Part shown: positions 27,685 to 36,854 of the stretch, piece by piece
Numbering within the stretch: the first letter of the stretch is position 1
Layout: each line of letters opens with the position of its first letter
Origin: JABDMH01 sp965223105
GTDB taxonomy: Bacteria > Bacteroidota > Bacteroidia > Chitinophagales > Saprospiraceae
Direction of reading: 5' to 3'
Length of the DNA stretch: 64,000 bases
NCBI GenBank assembly: GCA_965223105.1
Contig: OZ244987.1
Coordinates: 4,960,001-5,024,000, forward strand
Position numbers and translations under genes: made by a program
Notes under the pieces: generated by a model
The model's input: only the letters and a program-made list of their open reading frames with translations
Told to the model about the DNA's origin: nothing
Database searches by the model: none

Positions 27685-28932
27685 TCATACATCTGCCTTT
27701 TGAGGAGGTGGTTGTAGTCGATGGGGGCTCAGGAATAAGTGCAGATATGCGGGATCTGAGACTAAAGCTATTTTGATTAGATACGGATGTTGACAGGACT
27801 GGCATACCAGAGGGTTCAGGCCTAGCAATGATTTCAGTATTTGAAAAATTGTACGAACAGTATGCCCGTTATGCCTTACCAGGGTAGCCATCTTATGCTT
27901 TACCTTATGAAAAACTACCCCCGCATGAAGCCCATAATATCTAGACTTTTGGAAATAAGGAGGTAGTAGATGCTGCAATATTTGATGTATGGCTGTAAGT
28001 GGATGGAGATATTTTACTGCTTTTGGAGCCGGTTGGTCTTTAATTTGATTGCGATAATCATTGTACACAATTTGTACCCGTCTTTGTTCTTCCAGATATC
28101 GAAGTCTACTTCTGGAAATAGCGACTCGATTGATATAGCGAGCCAAGTAATTCTCAATCAGACCTGTTTGAGCAGTGGGATAGGAGTTGCGCACATTCCA
28201 TCGACGGCCCATTACCTCCATACGCAAAGATGCATAGTTGGATACCTTAATTATTTTCTTTTTAATTAGTTGATCTAAGCCTTTTATAAACACGGTACGG
28301 AATGTGTTACACATCTGTCGATAGGGAGCGATCTTTTTCTTTCTTTTTGGCCATACCCATCGATGCTTATGGGTCCCCCCAAAGGTGATCAAACTATGCA
28401 CATGAAGATGGTACTTCATATCTGAACCAAAGGTGTGAAGGACACTGATCATTCCTGGGAGCGCACCCAGGTTTGTTGGGTCAGCACATAGTTTTCTTAC
28501 TGTTTGCCATGCTGATCTATGGAGCAAGTTATAGATGTCGCGTGGGTGCTTTTTGGCAATCGTGTTTAACTGATGAGGGATGGTAAATACGGTATGTGTG
28601 TAGGGAACTGCGAGAAGTCTATTACCTAAGGTATCCTGCCATTGTTCCCTTTTGATGCTTTGGCAAAGAGGACATTGAGAATGACCGCAGGAATGATAAA
28701 TGTAGATCTCCGATCCGCATGCTGGGCAAAGATACTTATGACCTCCCAACGCAGGGGTCTTACATAACCGTACTGCCCTTATGAATTTGATTTTGTGTAA
28801 ATCTGGCTTGTAGGTTTCAATATATTTTTCTCCAAAAAAACGAAATAAGTCTCCTATCGATCGGTCTGCCGATAATGGATCTGAAGACTGTCGATCGGAT
28901 GATGGATCTGCCGTACACGTTTTTCCATACAT
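27685..28932 (-). CDS. IS91-family HUH (Y2) transposase (cassette C8)
   Basis: 415 residues. Zinc ribbon at about 70-95 (CPACGSEIYIYHSCGHSQCPLC), HUH motif HLHVHSLITFGG and the double-Tyr helix LIENYLARYINRVAIS, the rolling-circle nicking centre of IS91-like enzymes. The open frame starts at 28932 inside the recombinase gene, a 79-bp overlap; the conserved part begins at about SIGDLFRFFGEKY (28860). The only apparently intact transposase of its lineage in the window. Confidence 0.88.
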   Translation of the reverse strand: MYGKTCTADPSSDRQSSDPLSADRSIGDLFRFFGEKYIETYKPDLHKIKFIRAVRLCKTPALGGHKYLCPACGSEIYIYHSCGHSQCPLCQSIKREQWQDTLGNRLLAVPYTHTVFTIPHQLNTIAKKHPRDIYNLLHRSAWQTVRKLCADPTNLGALPGMISVLHTFGSDMKYHLHVHSLITFGGTHKHRWVWPKRKKKIAPYRQMCNTFRTVFIKGLDQLIKKKIIKVSNYASLRMEVMGRRWNVRNSYPTAQTGLIENYLARYINRVAISRSRLRYLEEQRRVQIVYNDYRNQIKDQPAPKAVKYLHPLTAIHQILQHLLPPYFQKSRYYGLHAGVVFHKVKHKMATLVRHNGHTVRTIFQILKSLLGLNPLVCQSCQHPYLIKIALVSDPAYLHLFLSPHRLQPPPQKADV

Positions 28933-29726
28933 ACCTGGACATACCGGGCCGTGGTTCTTAGTTGTTTGTGACCCAGCTGCTCACGTAAGTACACTAAATC
29001 CGTTCCAGCTTCGATATGATGGGTGGCATAACAGTGCCGTAGCGTATGAATGGAAGCAGATTTAGTCACTTTCGCAACTTGCCTGGCTCTCTTCATACTC
29101 CACTGTGCAGATCGAAGTGAAAGACGGCTTCCCTGTACCCGGCCGTTGAATAAATAGTGCCTTGGTTGATATGCCAGGTAGTAAGTGCGTAATAGTGAGA
29201 TAAGACTCTGTGGAATGTTGACATATCGGTCTTTGGCTCCCTTCCCCTTGCTTATGCGCAATTGATTGCGATGCCCATCAATGTCTTTAATTTTGACATT
29301 TACCGCTTCACTTAGTCGTAATCCGGTGGCATAAATAAATGTCAGAAAAACCTGATGCTTGAAATTAAGTGCTCCTTCAATGATCTTGCGAACATCTTCC
29401 TTGGACAGGATAGCCGGTAACTTCCTCTCTTTCCTGGGCCTTGGGATCATTTTTACGCTCCAGTCAATACCTATTACCTGCGTAAAATACTGTCTCAATG
29501 CAGAATAATCCGTATTGATCGTACTCCATGATTTTCCTTGGTTTATTCGAAACAATAGATATTGCTTTACCTCAAGGAGACTATGATCGCCCATCATCCC
29601 ATTCTTTGTTCGAAATGTATCATAGGCTCTTAAAACACTTAGATAGGTTCTTCTGGTTTGCCTGCTATAGTTCTTTAATAAAAGGTAGTTCTCAAACTCC
29701 TCTATTTGCTGTTTTAGTTTTGTCAT
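28854..29726 (-). CDS. XerD-like tyrosine recombinase of the IS91-like unit (cassette C8)
   Basis: 290 residues. N-terminal SAM-like DNA-binding domain (MTKLKQQIEEFENYLLLKNY), catalytic Arg in GLRLSEAVNV, Lys in SKGKGAKDRY, HTLRHCYATH, GHKQLRTTARYVQ with the nucleophile Tyr. Full set of catalytic residues. Tyrosine recombinases of this type often precede IS91-like transposases in Bacteroidota. It is different from the array recombinase at 39394: shorter, without the N-terminal extra domain. Confidence 0.9.
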   Translation of the reverse strand: MTKLKQQIEEFENYLLLKNYSRQTRRTYLSVLRAYDTFRTKNGMMGDHSLLEVKQYLLFRINQGKSWSTINTDYSALRQYFTQVIGIDWSVKMIPRPRKERKLPAILSKEDVRKIIEGALNFKHQVFLTFIYATGLRLSEAVNVKIKDIDGHRNQLRISKGKGAKDRYVNIPQSLISLLRTYYLAYQPRHYLFNGRVQGSRLSLRSAQWSMKRARQVAKVTKSASIHTLRHCYATHHIEAGTDLVYLREQLGHKQLRTTARYVQVCMEKRVRQIHHPIDSLQIHYRQTDR

Positions 29727-29812
29727 GATACTCTAATATTTTCCAGAATAACATGACAAAAAACCTTCCAGAATAGAGTCTTGAAAGGACGATTAATGGG
29801 GTATCGTCTACA

Positions 29813-29887
29813 GGTTTGTTCAACGGCTCATCTATGCACCGTGCGTAGCGAATGCGGAGCATGGATGTATAGATTTTGTTGCATACA
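29813..29887 (-). repeat. attC-like site ending cassette C7
   Basis: Minus strand: TGTATGCAAC (perfect mirror of the C7 start GTTGCATACA, 2.1 kb away), arms ATCTATAC and GTGCATAGAT, loop with GCATTCGCTACGCAC, then CCGTTGAACAAACC, the C8 start. 75 bp, among the shortest sites here. Confidence 0.75.
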
Positions 29888-29890
29888 GGT

Positions 29891-30598
29891 TTACTTTGTC
29901 TTCTCTAAAATCAAAATAATTCTTCTTGAATCACTACCAAATTTATCATTCTTCCACCCTCCTAATACCTTCTTTATTTTCAAGTCTGTTCCCCTTAAAA
30001 ATCTTTCTATATCTGAGTAATTATAGCTATACATTGTAAATGGAGATTCATATCTCTTACCATCCTTTATATATGTTCGATTATTTGTTGTCGTCCCTTC
30101 TATGGGGTTGAAACTTAACCTATCTATCATTAAGTCTTTCCCTTTCTCATATACTTCATATGGTTTGATTTCTTTTATTATATGGTCTCGGTTTTTGCAG
30201 TCTATAAATGCTTTACCTCCTTTTACTAAACTTCTATTTATTTTCTTAAAGATTTTTTTCGCATCTTTCCTATCGAAGAATCCTAATGAATTAAACAAGA
30301 ACAATACAACATCAAATTTATTTTTATATTCAATTTCTAATATATCCGCTTTTGAAAATTGAGCATCTAATCCCTTTTCTTGTGATTTCTCTTTTGCGAG
30401 ATTGATGAAATTTTCATTTATATCAATCCCTTCAACTTTATAGTTTCTTTTACAAAATTCAATAGAATGTCTTCCATGACCACAGGCTAAGTCTAAAATT
30501 TTTTCTTTTCCATTCAATTTACATTGCTCTGCTATATAATTACATTGTTGTTTTGTTTTTTCTGGTTTTAAGGAATCCTTATAAAAGTGCAAATACAA
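29891..30598 (-). CDS. Class I SAM-dependent methyltransferase (cassette C7)
   Basis: 235 residues, Rossmann methyltransferase. Motif I ILDLACGHGRHSIEF, acidic loop VEGIDINENFI and KFDVVLFLFNSLGFF. Substrate unknown. The frame starts at TTG (30598) and stays open a little further upstream (HRSELYLHFYKDSLK), so the true start is uncertain and its 5' region was disturbed by the IS481-like insertion 90 bp upstream. Very AT-rich compared with the chromosome, which suggests foreign origin. Confidence 0.82.
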   Translation of the reverse strand: MYLHFYKDSLKPEKTKQQCNYIAEQCKLNGKEKILDLACGHGRHSIEFCKRNYKVEGIDINENFINLAKEKSQEKGLDAQFSKADILEIEYKNKFDVVLFLFNSLGFFDRKDAKKIFKKINRSLVKGGKAFIDCKNRDHIIKEIKPYEVYEKGKDLMIDRLSFNPIEGTTTNNRTYIKDGKRYESPFTMYSYNYSDIERFLRGTDLKIKKVLGGWKNDKFGSDSRRIILILEKTK

Positions 30599-30683
30599 TT
30601 CACTTCTATGGACATAGCAATGTCACTTCTATGGAATCTATTTATTTCTTTTTTGGGTGTGCTCATTTTTTTCTTTTACTGTA

Positions 30684-32031
30684 TTATGAGGCAGATAATT
30701 TACACTTCTTCGGGTACATAGTTTACACTTCTGGCTGGGTTAATTTTTGATATTGCTGCTTGAGGCAGATCGTAACTTCTTCATATACACTTCTGTATCG
30801 ATATTGCTGCTTTCTCGTAAACATATCTGTATCGAAGTATCCTAAAAGTACATTGCGAAAATAAACATTCCAAATACGATCATCAATCTGTTCGGCAGCT
30901 AGGTATCTTCCAATAGCTCCTCTGCCTATCAACAGCCAATGGTAGGCTCCCCATCTGGCTGCTCCACTAATAGTGACTTTTAACCGCTTGTGCCTAAATG
31001 GATATTCGTATTCGGTCTTCTTCTCTGGATAGGACCTATCAGAATTTTGATGTACACTTGATGGGGTTTTCATTTTCAGAGATTCATGCGGTCGTACATT
31101 ATTATACTCTTCGGTAAACTGCTGCATTATTACTTGCTGTTTGGCAAGAGTAGATCCTAGCCTGGTGCGGCAGAAAGCCTTTAGGTCCTTATGCATCCGC
31201 TCATGTCTTCCGTTTTGTTGGGGTGAGGCTGGATCTGAAAATACCGGTATTACTCCTTTTTCGATTAGCCAATAACTGAGCCTGGTATATCTTTTGGTTG
31301 AGGTAACACACCCGAACGGTGTTCCATTGTCCGTGTGCATGAAATAGGGGAGTCCGTGTTCCCTAAATACTTCCTTATATGCTTGTTTTACAGCCTTGTA
31401 TGTCATTTTGTAGTGACATCTAATCCCCATGATCTTCCTACTTTTGGAATCGCAAATGGTTAACGGACAGCAGTATCTTCCATTTCCTAATTTGAATTTT
31501 CCTTTGTAGTCAGCACTCCATATTTCATTGTAATATTTGGGATCAAATTTGGGATTGTTTGCCGAGGGTCGACGATATTCGTCTTCGATTTTTAACCAGT
31601 CCATTTCTCCTAAAAATGGCATTAATAGTCGTTTCCGATGGAACTTTTTCATCCTTAATATGCCTTTTTAATAATACCTTGATCTTACGCGACCCCAAGT
31701 TTCATGCTTCTTACGTAGCTCAACGATCTTCTGTTCCACGCGGATGGGCGTTTTATGCGGAACATTCACGGAGCTTTCGACCCCGCCGTAAACGCCTCCT
31801 CTCCTAATTCGTAATACTTGTCAATGAGCTTGTAGCCCGTCGTTCTTGAGATTCCAAACGATCGGCATAAACCTGTCACTGTGTATTCATCAGTAAGCCA
31901 CAACTGTATAAATCTTAGTTTTTGCTCCATTACACTTTGTGTTTGCCATCCCATCTTGCCTTTTTAAGGCAAAAATCGGGGTTCAAAAAGTGTAAACCAT
32001 GTGCCTTTATAAGTGTAAACTATGTGCCTTG
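30684..32031 (-). mobile_element. IS481-like insertion sequence, degraded, in cassette C7
   Basis: Each end carries two spaced copies of a unit near GGCACATAGTTTACACTT, inverted with respect to each other (30691-30730 and 31989-32028). ACTGTA on both flanks (30678-30683 and 32032-32037) is a candidate target duplication. It separates the C7 start box from the methyltransferase. Confidence 0.7.
30723..31954 (-). pseudogene. IS481-family transposase, frameshifted
   Basis: An N-terminal helix-turn-helix piece (31954 to 31766, LTDEYTVTGLCRSFGISRTTGYKL) and a DDE piece (31652 to 30723) with Asp in IWSADYKGKF, Asp in MHTDNGTPFG and Glu in NGRHERMHKDLK. Between them at least two frame changes occur (readings PHKTPIRVEQKIVELRKKHE, then INAIFRRNGLV in another frame), so it is inactive unless recoded. 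Downstream of the DDE core is an extra C-terminal segment. Confidence 0.8.
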
Positions 32032-32042
32032 ACTGTACCTAC

Positions 32043-32181
32043 TTGTATGCAACGTTTAGAGCATAAAAGCAGTAGCCGTTACCAGTTTGCTCTTTTTTGG
32101 TCTTTCTGACGGTCATTCTCATCTTCTTTTTTTGTTTGGTAGTAGGTGTTGGCTATTGCTTTTTATGCTGTGTTAGATGTA
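32043..32181 (-). repeat. attC-like site ending cassette C6
   Basis: Minus strand: TACATCTAAC (mirror of the C6 start), arm CAGCATAAAAAGCAATAGCC pairing with GGCTACTGCTTTTATGC, then ACGTTGCATACA, the C7 start. Identical arms to attC of C5. The gap 32182-32394 is AT-rich trailer with nothing else visible. Confidence 0.75.
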
Positions 32182-32394
32182 GTACTTTCCTTCCCTTTCC
32201 TGTACTATTTATATAGAATTTCAACATTTTAAATTCCTTTGTTATAGCCATTTTGAATTCCTTTTCCACAATTTAGTTCTTCTTTTTCTCTCATTTTTCA
32301 TTTTAATTCATCCATTTTTAATTATTTTTTATCTGATTTCTAGCTGGATTCCCTTCTTCTTCAGCACTAGACATACGTATCCCTGACGATGCCT

Positions 32395-33588
32395 TTATCC
32401 TGCCTTTTTGTATTTAGTATACCACTTGGTCATCTCTGTTGGCCTACTGCTTATCGGTCTACGGTTCAAGAATGTATATACATATACCCGCTTCTGTTGG
32501 CATAGTTCACATTGATTGCTTTCTTCCTCGGATGCAAATTCCTGTTCTTCTGCCTCCGAACTTAGATATTCCGACGCTATGTGTCCGTGATTGGAGTATA
32601 ATCCATAGTATCGAACCACTCGAAAATAGGGCGGAGGTACATGTTGCAAAAGACGGGGGAAAAACTTCCGGTAATGTAGTGTCAATTCTTTTATTTTTGG
32701 TTTGCCCTCGGTATCCCGGTCTCGATAATCCTTGTACTGAAAGGATATATAATCTCCTTCCATGTTGGTGATCTTATATTCGCTGATACAGGCTCGCTTC
32801 GAATATCTACCAATATACCGGATCACCTCACTGGGTGTCTGTATGGCCGGTTCCAGATGAAGTTGCCAATCCTGTTGATTGATTTGTTTTATGAAAGTCA
32901 GAAAGCTTACACGATCGGCAAAGGAATTCACTAGGTGACCGCGTTCATAAATTTCAATTAATTCTTTCTCATAATTAATCCGAAACTTCTTCTGTAGAAA
33001 TTTATAATTGACAAATTCATTTTCAATCTCTCTTAATTTACCATTCTTCTTGACACCTCCCCATGATACGATCATATGCACATGAGGATGATAATTCTTC
33101 TTCTCTCCATAGGTGTGTACCACACTGATAATTCCTATTTTGATTTGGTGTCGGTGCCACATCCAATCTTTAAAGGTAAAGGCGGCAGAGCGCATCAAAA
33201 CATCCAACAATACTTTATTTTTCCGGATTAAACTATGAATACTGTGTGGTAAAGTACATACAATATGCCGATGTTTCACCCGAAGCATCCGCCGTTTTAT
33301 TCGATCGGCCCATTCCATCGTGTCCTTCCAACTACACGTCGGACAAAATCGATTTTTACAATTGTGATAAATCCTTTTCTCTTCTCCACATTCCGGACAG
33401 GCATAGATATCGATTCCTAAACGCTCCGTTCGACATACACGCATGGCATTGACCGCCTTTAATTGCTACGGTTTTACATACGATGTGGGTGATTCCATGT
33501 AGGCTTCCCAATGACGATCGAAAAAATCCGCCAATCGGTATTTCTTCTCCGTTCCTATTTCTTGACGATATTCCGAAGTACAACACAT
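32395..33588 (-). pseudogene. IS91-like HUH transposase with nonsense codon (cassette C6)
   Basis: Same gene as 34217-35410. A TAG at 33466-33468 replaces the Glu at codon 41 (GAG in C5). An internal start at 33444 could give a protein lacking the first 48 residues but keeping the zinc ribbon and HUH motif, so partial activity is not excluded. Confidence 0.8.
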
Positions 33589-33620
33589 TGGTGTGTGTTC
33601 TATTTATTTAATTTTCATTT

Positions 33621-33824
33621 TTAATCAAATCCAATATCTCCCAAATGCCAATCCGTCATCTGACTCTGTCCCAATTCACTTAATAATTCTTCCCCGCGAA
33701 TTCCACACTTAGGGCACATAGGATGATTTTTAAATTCTAAATTCCCTTCCTCATCCATCCTGGGCTCAACCACTTCATAATTATAATTGTACCCGCATTT
33801 TCCACAATTAAAATTGACGACCAT
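33621..33824 (-). CDS. Small zinc-ribbon protein (cassette C6)
   Basis: 67 residues with two CxxC pairs (NCGKCGYNY and MCPKCGIRG), a rubredoxin-like ribbon, followed by an acidic tail. Identical to the C5 copy apart from one residue (EEGNLEF here). Lies 32 bp upstream of the transposase gene on the same strand, so probably cotranscribed. Role unknown; perhaps an accessory of the transposase. Confidence 0.7.
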   Translation of the reverse strand: MVVNFNCGKCGYNYNYEVVEPRMDEEGNLEFKNHPMCPKCGIRGEELLSELGQSQMTDWHLGDIGFD

Positions 33825-33865
33825 CTATTCTCTTTTTGCAGTTTATTTTATGCTGTACGGAGTAT

Positions 33866-34003
33866 TACATCTAACGGTTAGAGCATAAAAGCAGTAGCCG
33901 TTACCAGTTTGCTCTTTTTTGGTCTTTCTGACGGTCATTCTCATCTTCTTTTTTTGTTTGGTAGTAGGTGTTGGCTATTGCTTTTTATGCTGTGTTAGAT
34001 GTA
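33866..34003 (-). repeat. attC-like site ending cassette C5
   Basis: Minus strand: TACATCTAAC, arm CAGCATAAAAAGCAATAGCC pairing with GGCTACTGCTTTTATGC, then CCGTTAGATGTA, the C6 start. 138 bp, the same size as the C4 and C6 sites. Confidence 0.78.
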
Positions 34004-34216
34004 GTACTTTCCTTCCCTTTCCTGTACTATTTATATAGAATTTCAACATTTTAAATTCCTTTGTTATAGCCATTTTGAATTCCTTTTCCACAATTTAGTT
34101 CTTCTTTTTCTCTCATTTTTCATTTTAATTCATCCATTTTTAATTATTTTTTATCTGATTTCTAGCTGGATTCCCTTCTTCTTCAGCACTAGACATACGT
34201 ATCCCTGACGATGCCT

Positions 34217-35410
34217 TTATCCTGCCTTTTTGTATTTAGTATACCACTTGGTCATCTCTGTTGGCCTACTGCTTATCGGTCTACGGTTCAAGAATGTATA
34301 TACATATACCCGCTTCTGTTGGCATAGTTCACATTGATTGCTTTCTTCCTCGGATGCAAATTCCTGTTCTTCTGCCTCCGAACTTAGATATTCCGACGCT
34401 ATGTGTCCGTGATTGGAGTATAATCCATAGTATCGAACCACTCGAAAATAGGGCGGAGGTACATGTTGCAAAAGACGGGGGAAAAACTTCCGGTAATGTA
34501 GTGTCAATTCTTTTATTTTTGGTTTGCCCTCGGTATCCCGGTCTCGATAATCCTTGTACTGAAAGGATATATAATCTCCTTCCATGTTGGTGATCTTATA
34601 TTCGCTGATACAGGCTCGCTTCGAATATCTACCAATATACCGGATCACCTCACTGGGTGTCTGTATGGCCGGTTCCAGATGAAGTTGCCAATCCTGTTGA
34701 TTGATTTGTTTTATGAAAGTCAGAAAGCTTACACGATCGGCAAAGGAATTCACTAGGTGACCGCGTTCATAAATTTCAATTAATTCTTTCTCATAATTAA
34801 TCCGAAACTTCTTCTGTAGAAATTTATAATTGACAAATTCATTTTCAATCTCTCTTAATTTACCATTCTTCTTGACACCTCCCCATGATACGATCATATG
34901 CACATGAGGATGATAATTCTTCTTCTCTCCATAGGTGTGTACCACACTGATAATTCCTATTTTGATTTGGTGTCGGTGCCACATCCAATCTTTAAAGGTA
35001 AAGGCGGCAGAGCGCATCAAAACATCCAACAATACTTTATTTTTCCGGATTAAACTATGAATACTGTGTGGTAAAGTACATACAATATGCCGATGTTTCA
35101 CCCGAAGCATCCGCCGTTTTATTCGATCGGCCCATTCCATCGTGTCCTTCCAACTACACGTCGGACAAAATCGATTTTTACAATTGTGATAAATCCTTTT
35201 CTCTTCTCCACATTCCGGACAGGCATAGATATCGATTCCTAAACGCTCCGTTCGACATACACGCATGGCATTGACCGCCTTTAATTGCTCCGGTTTTACA
35301 TACGATGTGGGTGATTCCATGTAGGCTTCCCAATGACGATCGAAAAAATCCGCCAATCGGTATTTCTTCTCCGTTCCTATTTCTTGACGATATTCCGAAG
35401 TACAACACAT
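34217..35410 (-). CDS. IS91-like HUH transposase, second lineage (cassette C5)
   Basis: 397 residues. Zinc ribbon CPECGEEKRIYHNCKNRFCPTC, HUH motif HPHVHMIVSWGG, double-Tyr helix VIRYIGRYSKRACIS and the C-terminal LLQHVPPPYFRVVRYYGLYS. Clearly diverged from the C8/C10 transposase and without an adjacent tyrosine recombinase. The unit has no typical IS91 ends that I can see; its limits are the attC junctions. Confidence 0.87.
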   Translation of the reverse strand: MCCTSEYRQEIGTEKKYRLADFFDRHWEAYMESPTSYVKPEQLKAVNAMRVCRTERLGIDIYACPECGEEKRIYHNCKNRFCPTCSWKDTMEWADRIKRRMLRVKHRHIVCTLPHSIHSLIRKNKVLLDVLMRSAAFTFKDWMWHRHQIKIGIISVVHTYGEKKNYHPHVHMIVSWGGVKKNGKLREIENEFVNYKFLQKKFRINYEKELIEIYERGHLVNSFADRVSFLTFIKQINQQDWQLHLEPAIQTPSEVIRYIGRYSKRACISEYKITNMEGDYISFQYKDYRDRDTEGKPKIKELTLHYRKFFPRLLQHVPPPYFRVVRYYGLYSNHGHIASEYLSSEAEEQEFASEEESNQCELCQQKRVYVYTFLNRRPISSRPTEMTKWYTKYKKAG

Positions 35411-35442
35411 TGGTGTGTGTTCTATTTATTTAATTTTCATTT

Positions 35443-35646
35443 TTAATCAAATCCAATATCTCCCAAATGCCAATCCGTCATCTGACTCTGTCCCAATTCA
35501 CTTAATAATTCTTCCCCGCGAATTCCACACTTAGGGCACATAGGATGATTTTTAAATTCTAAATACCCTTCCTCATCCATCCTGGGCTCAACCACTTCAT
35601 AATTATAATTGTACCCGCATTTTCCACAATTAAAATTGACGACCAT
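35443..35646 (-). CDS. Small zinc-ribbon protein (cassette C5)
   Basis: 67 residues, CxxC pairs at about 8-11 and 37-40 and a C-terminal acidic stretch (WHLGDIGFD). Duplicate of 33621-33824 with Tyr for Asn in EEGYLEF. It starts about 50 bp after the C5 start box and precedes the transposase gene by 32 bp. Confidence 0.7.
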   Translation of the reverse strand: MVVNFNCGKCGYNYNYEVVEPRMDEEGYLEFKNHPMCPKCGIRGEELLSELGQSQMTDWHLGDIGFD

Positions 35647-35687
35647 CTATTCTCTTTTTGCAGTTTATTTTATGCTGTACGGAGTAT

Positions 35688-35825
35688 TACATCTAACGGT
35701 AAATTGTATGAGTAGTGGCAGATTGCGTGGTAGTTTCCTGTCAAACCGCTACGTAGTTTGAGCGGGCTACAATACTTAATATTTATCACATCGCCTGCCA
35801 TTACTTATACAAAATGTTGGGCATC
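35688..35825 (-). repeat. attC-like site ending cassette C4
   Basis: Minus strand: GATGCCCAAC (mirror of the C4 start GTTGGGCATC), arm TTTTGTATAAGTAATGGCAG pairing with CTGCCACTACTCATACAATT, then CCGTTAGATGTA, the C5 start. 138 bp with a second inner stem (AGCCCGCTCAAAC / GTTTGA). Confidence 0.8.
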
Positions 35826-35856
35826 GGTTCTCGTATTCAAAATTCATAGTAGCAAT

Positions 35857-36678
35857 TTACTCCTTCTTTATTCCCGCCGGATAATCCACATTTAGATTTA
35901 CCCTTATCCAAATGGGATCATAGGCATTGACCAAAACAGGTGATGAACCGCTTTGTAAAACATCGCCTAAACCCAAATCTCCCGTAATTTCTAACTGACC
36001 AGGTGCACGCCAGGATTTAACTCCAACTACTGCCTGTACCTGATTACAAAAAATGTCACCATTAGGAAATTTATTATATACATCATGGTTAACTCCCAGT
36101 AACTTAACTGACCAGGGTTTAAAGCCCGACTGCCATGTAAGAGTAGTCATTTCATTAAGTACTATTATTCCATTCACTCCTGTGTCAAGGATATTTAGAT
36201 CGAGGCTATCCATATCATGATATGAAAGGCCGGTGTTGCTAAATGCCTCTATGATCCTATTACTATTAGTAGCGCCTAAAACATTAAACCAGCTCATGGT
36301 CTCCAGAGTAAGCTCTGCTCCGATAACAGGAGTAATTTCACCGTCTCTTGGACCCTGAATAGCTACCCAAACATGCATTTCTTTAGAACTACCAATGTCT
36401 TTGGCATTTAGATAGTTGACCGAATTATCCTGAATAAGGATGGCAATAACTGATTTGTCATTGATGATATCGATAGCAAAGTCGTCACCCACCAGACGTT
36501 GACTTGCTGTAGAGTCAGCCTGGAACATAATAATACTCTCAATACTGTGTCGAAAAAGAAAACCTTTAGAATACTTATTTTCTTGAGCGTTCGCAAATTG
36601 TAAGTTAAGTAGTAATGAGATGACAAGAAATAAATTCGTTTGCCATAAATATCTAATTATTAATATTATGGTTTTCAT
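35857..36678 (-). CDS. Exported protein of unknown function (cassette C4)
   Basis: 273 residues with a signal peptide ending LQFANAQ. The mature part is beta-rich, no cysteine-rich or catalytic motif seen, no T9SS tail (ends NVDYPAGIKKE). I do not recognise a family. A single-gene cassette starting about 40 bp after the start box GTTGGGCATC. Confidence 0.7.
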   Translation of the reverse strand: MKTIILIIRYLWQTNLFLVISLLLNLQFANAQENKYSKGFLFRHSIESIIMFQADSTASQRLVGDDFAIDIINDKSVIAILIQDNSVNYLNAKDIGSSKEMHVWVAIQGPRDGEITPVIGAELTLETMSWFNVLGATNSNRIIEAFSNTGLSYHDMDSLDLNILDTGVNGIIVLNEMTTLTWQSGFKPWSVKLLGVNHDVYNKFPNGDIFCNQVQAVVGVKSWRAPGQLEITGDLGLGDVLQSGSSPVLVNAYDPIWIRVNLNVDYPAGIKKE

Positions 36679-36710
36679 GTATTCTTAATTTAATGAAACA
36701 ATCTTCAAAG

Positions 36711-36853
36711 TGATGCCCAACGGTCCGGCTGCATACGCCGGCCCGCTTATCGTCTCAATTTTAAATCTTTCTGCTCATTTATATATTTACTACCATTATT
36801 GCCAGGGCACATTTTTCAAGCGGGCTGGTCGTTATGGCAGCCTGTTATGCTTA
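36711..36853 (-). repeat. attC-like site ending cassette C3
   Basis: Minus strand: TAAGCATAAC (perfect mirror of the C3 start GTTATGCTTA), arm beginning AGGCTGCCATAACGACCAGC with an inner AGCCCGCTTG, far arm GCAGCCGGACC, then CCGTTGGGCATC, the C4 start. About 142 bp; it overlaps the stop codon of the preceding gene. Confidence 0.72.
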
Positions 36854-36854
36854 G

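Larger units (their letters stand above)
27363..29823 (-). mobile_element. IS91-like transposon packaged as an attC-ended cassette (C8)
   Basis: 2461 bp between two G/TTR junctions, carrying an intact tyrosine recombinase and an intact HUH transposase. Related units C10, C14 and C18 retain a start box, end arm or both: the GTTGAACAAACC start is present in C8, C10 and C14, and the AACTC(A/T)AAGGAATGT end arm in all four. Each lies between different neighbours. No target duplications are seen. Confidence 0.75.
32053..35696 (-). repeat. Tandem duplication of an 1822-bp cassette (C6 and C5)
   Basis: Bases 32053-33874 and 33875-35696 are two near-identical 1822-bp units, each with a zinc-ribbon gene, an HUH transposase gene and an attC-like site, joined exactly at the G/TTAGATGTA junctions. 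I found only two coding differences: Asn to Tyr in the ribbon gene and a nonsense change in the C6 transposase. Confidence 0.85.

Noticed and set aside
27363..29823. Ordinary IS91 insertion with oriIS/terIS ends
   Set aside because: The unit limits fall exactly on attC junctions on both sides in several copies, and no constant GAAC/CAAG target is visible next to the end arm.
11677..33468. Amber recoding (several in-frame TAG codons at 11677, 11701, 18960 and 33466)
   Set aside because: All lie in decaying mobile genes that also carry frameshifts or deletions, while housekeeping genes such as gap and glmS end in TAG. Ordinary nonsense mutation is simpler.
32053..35696. Long direct repeat taken as a CRISPR or assembly artefact
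   Set aside because: The repeat unit is 1822 bp with genes and clean cassette junctions, not short repeats with spacers. Two coding differences, including a nonsense change, argue against simple assembly duplication, though long reads would settle it.
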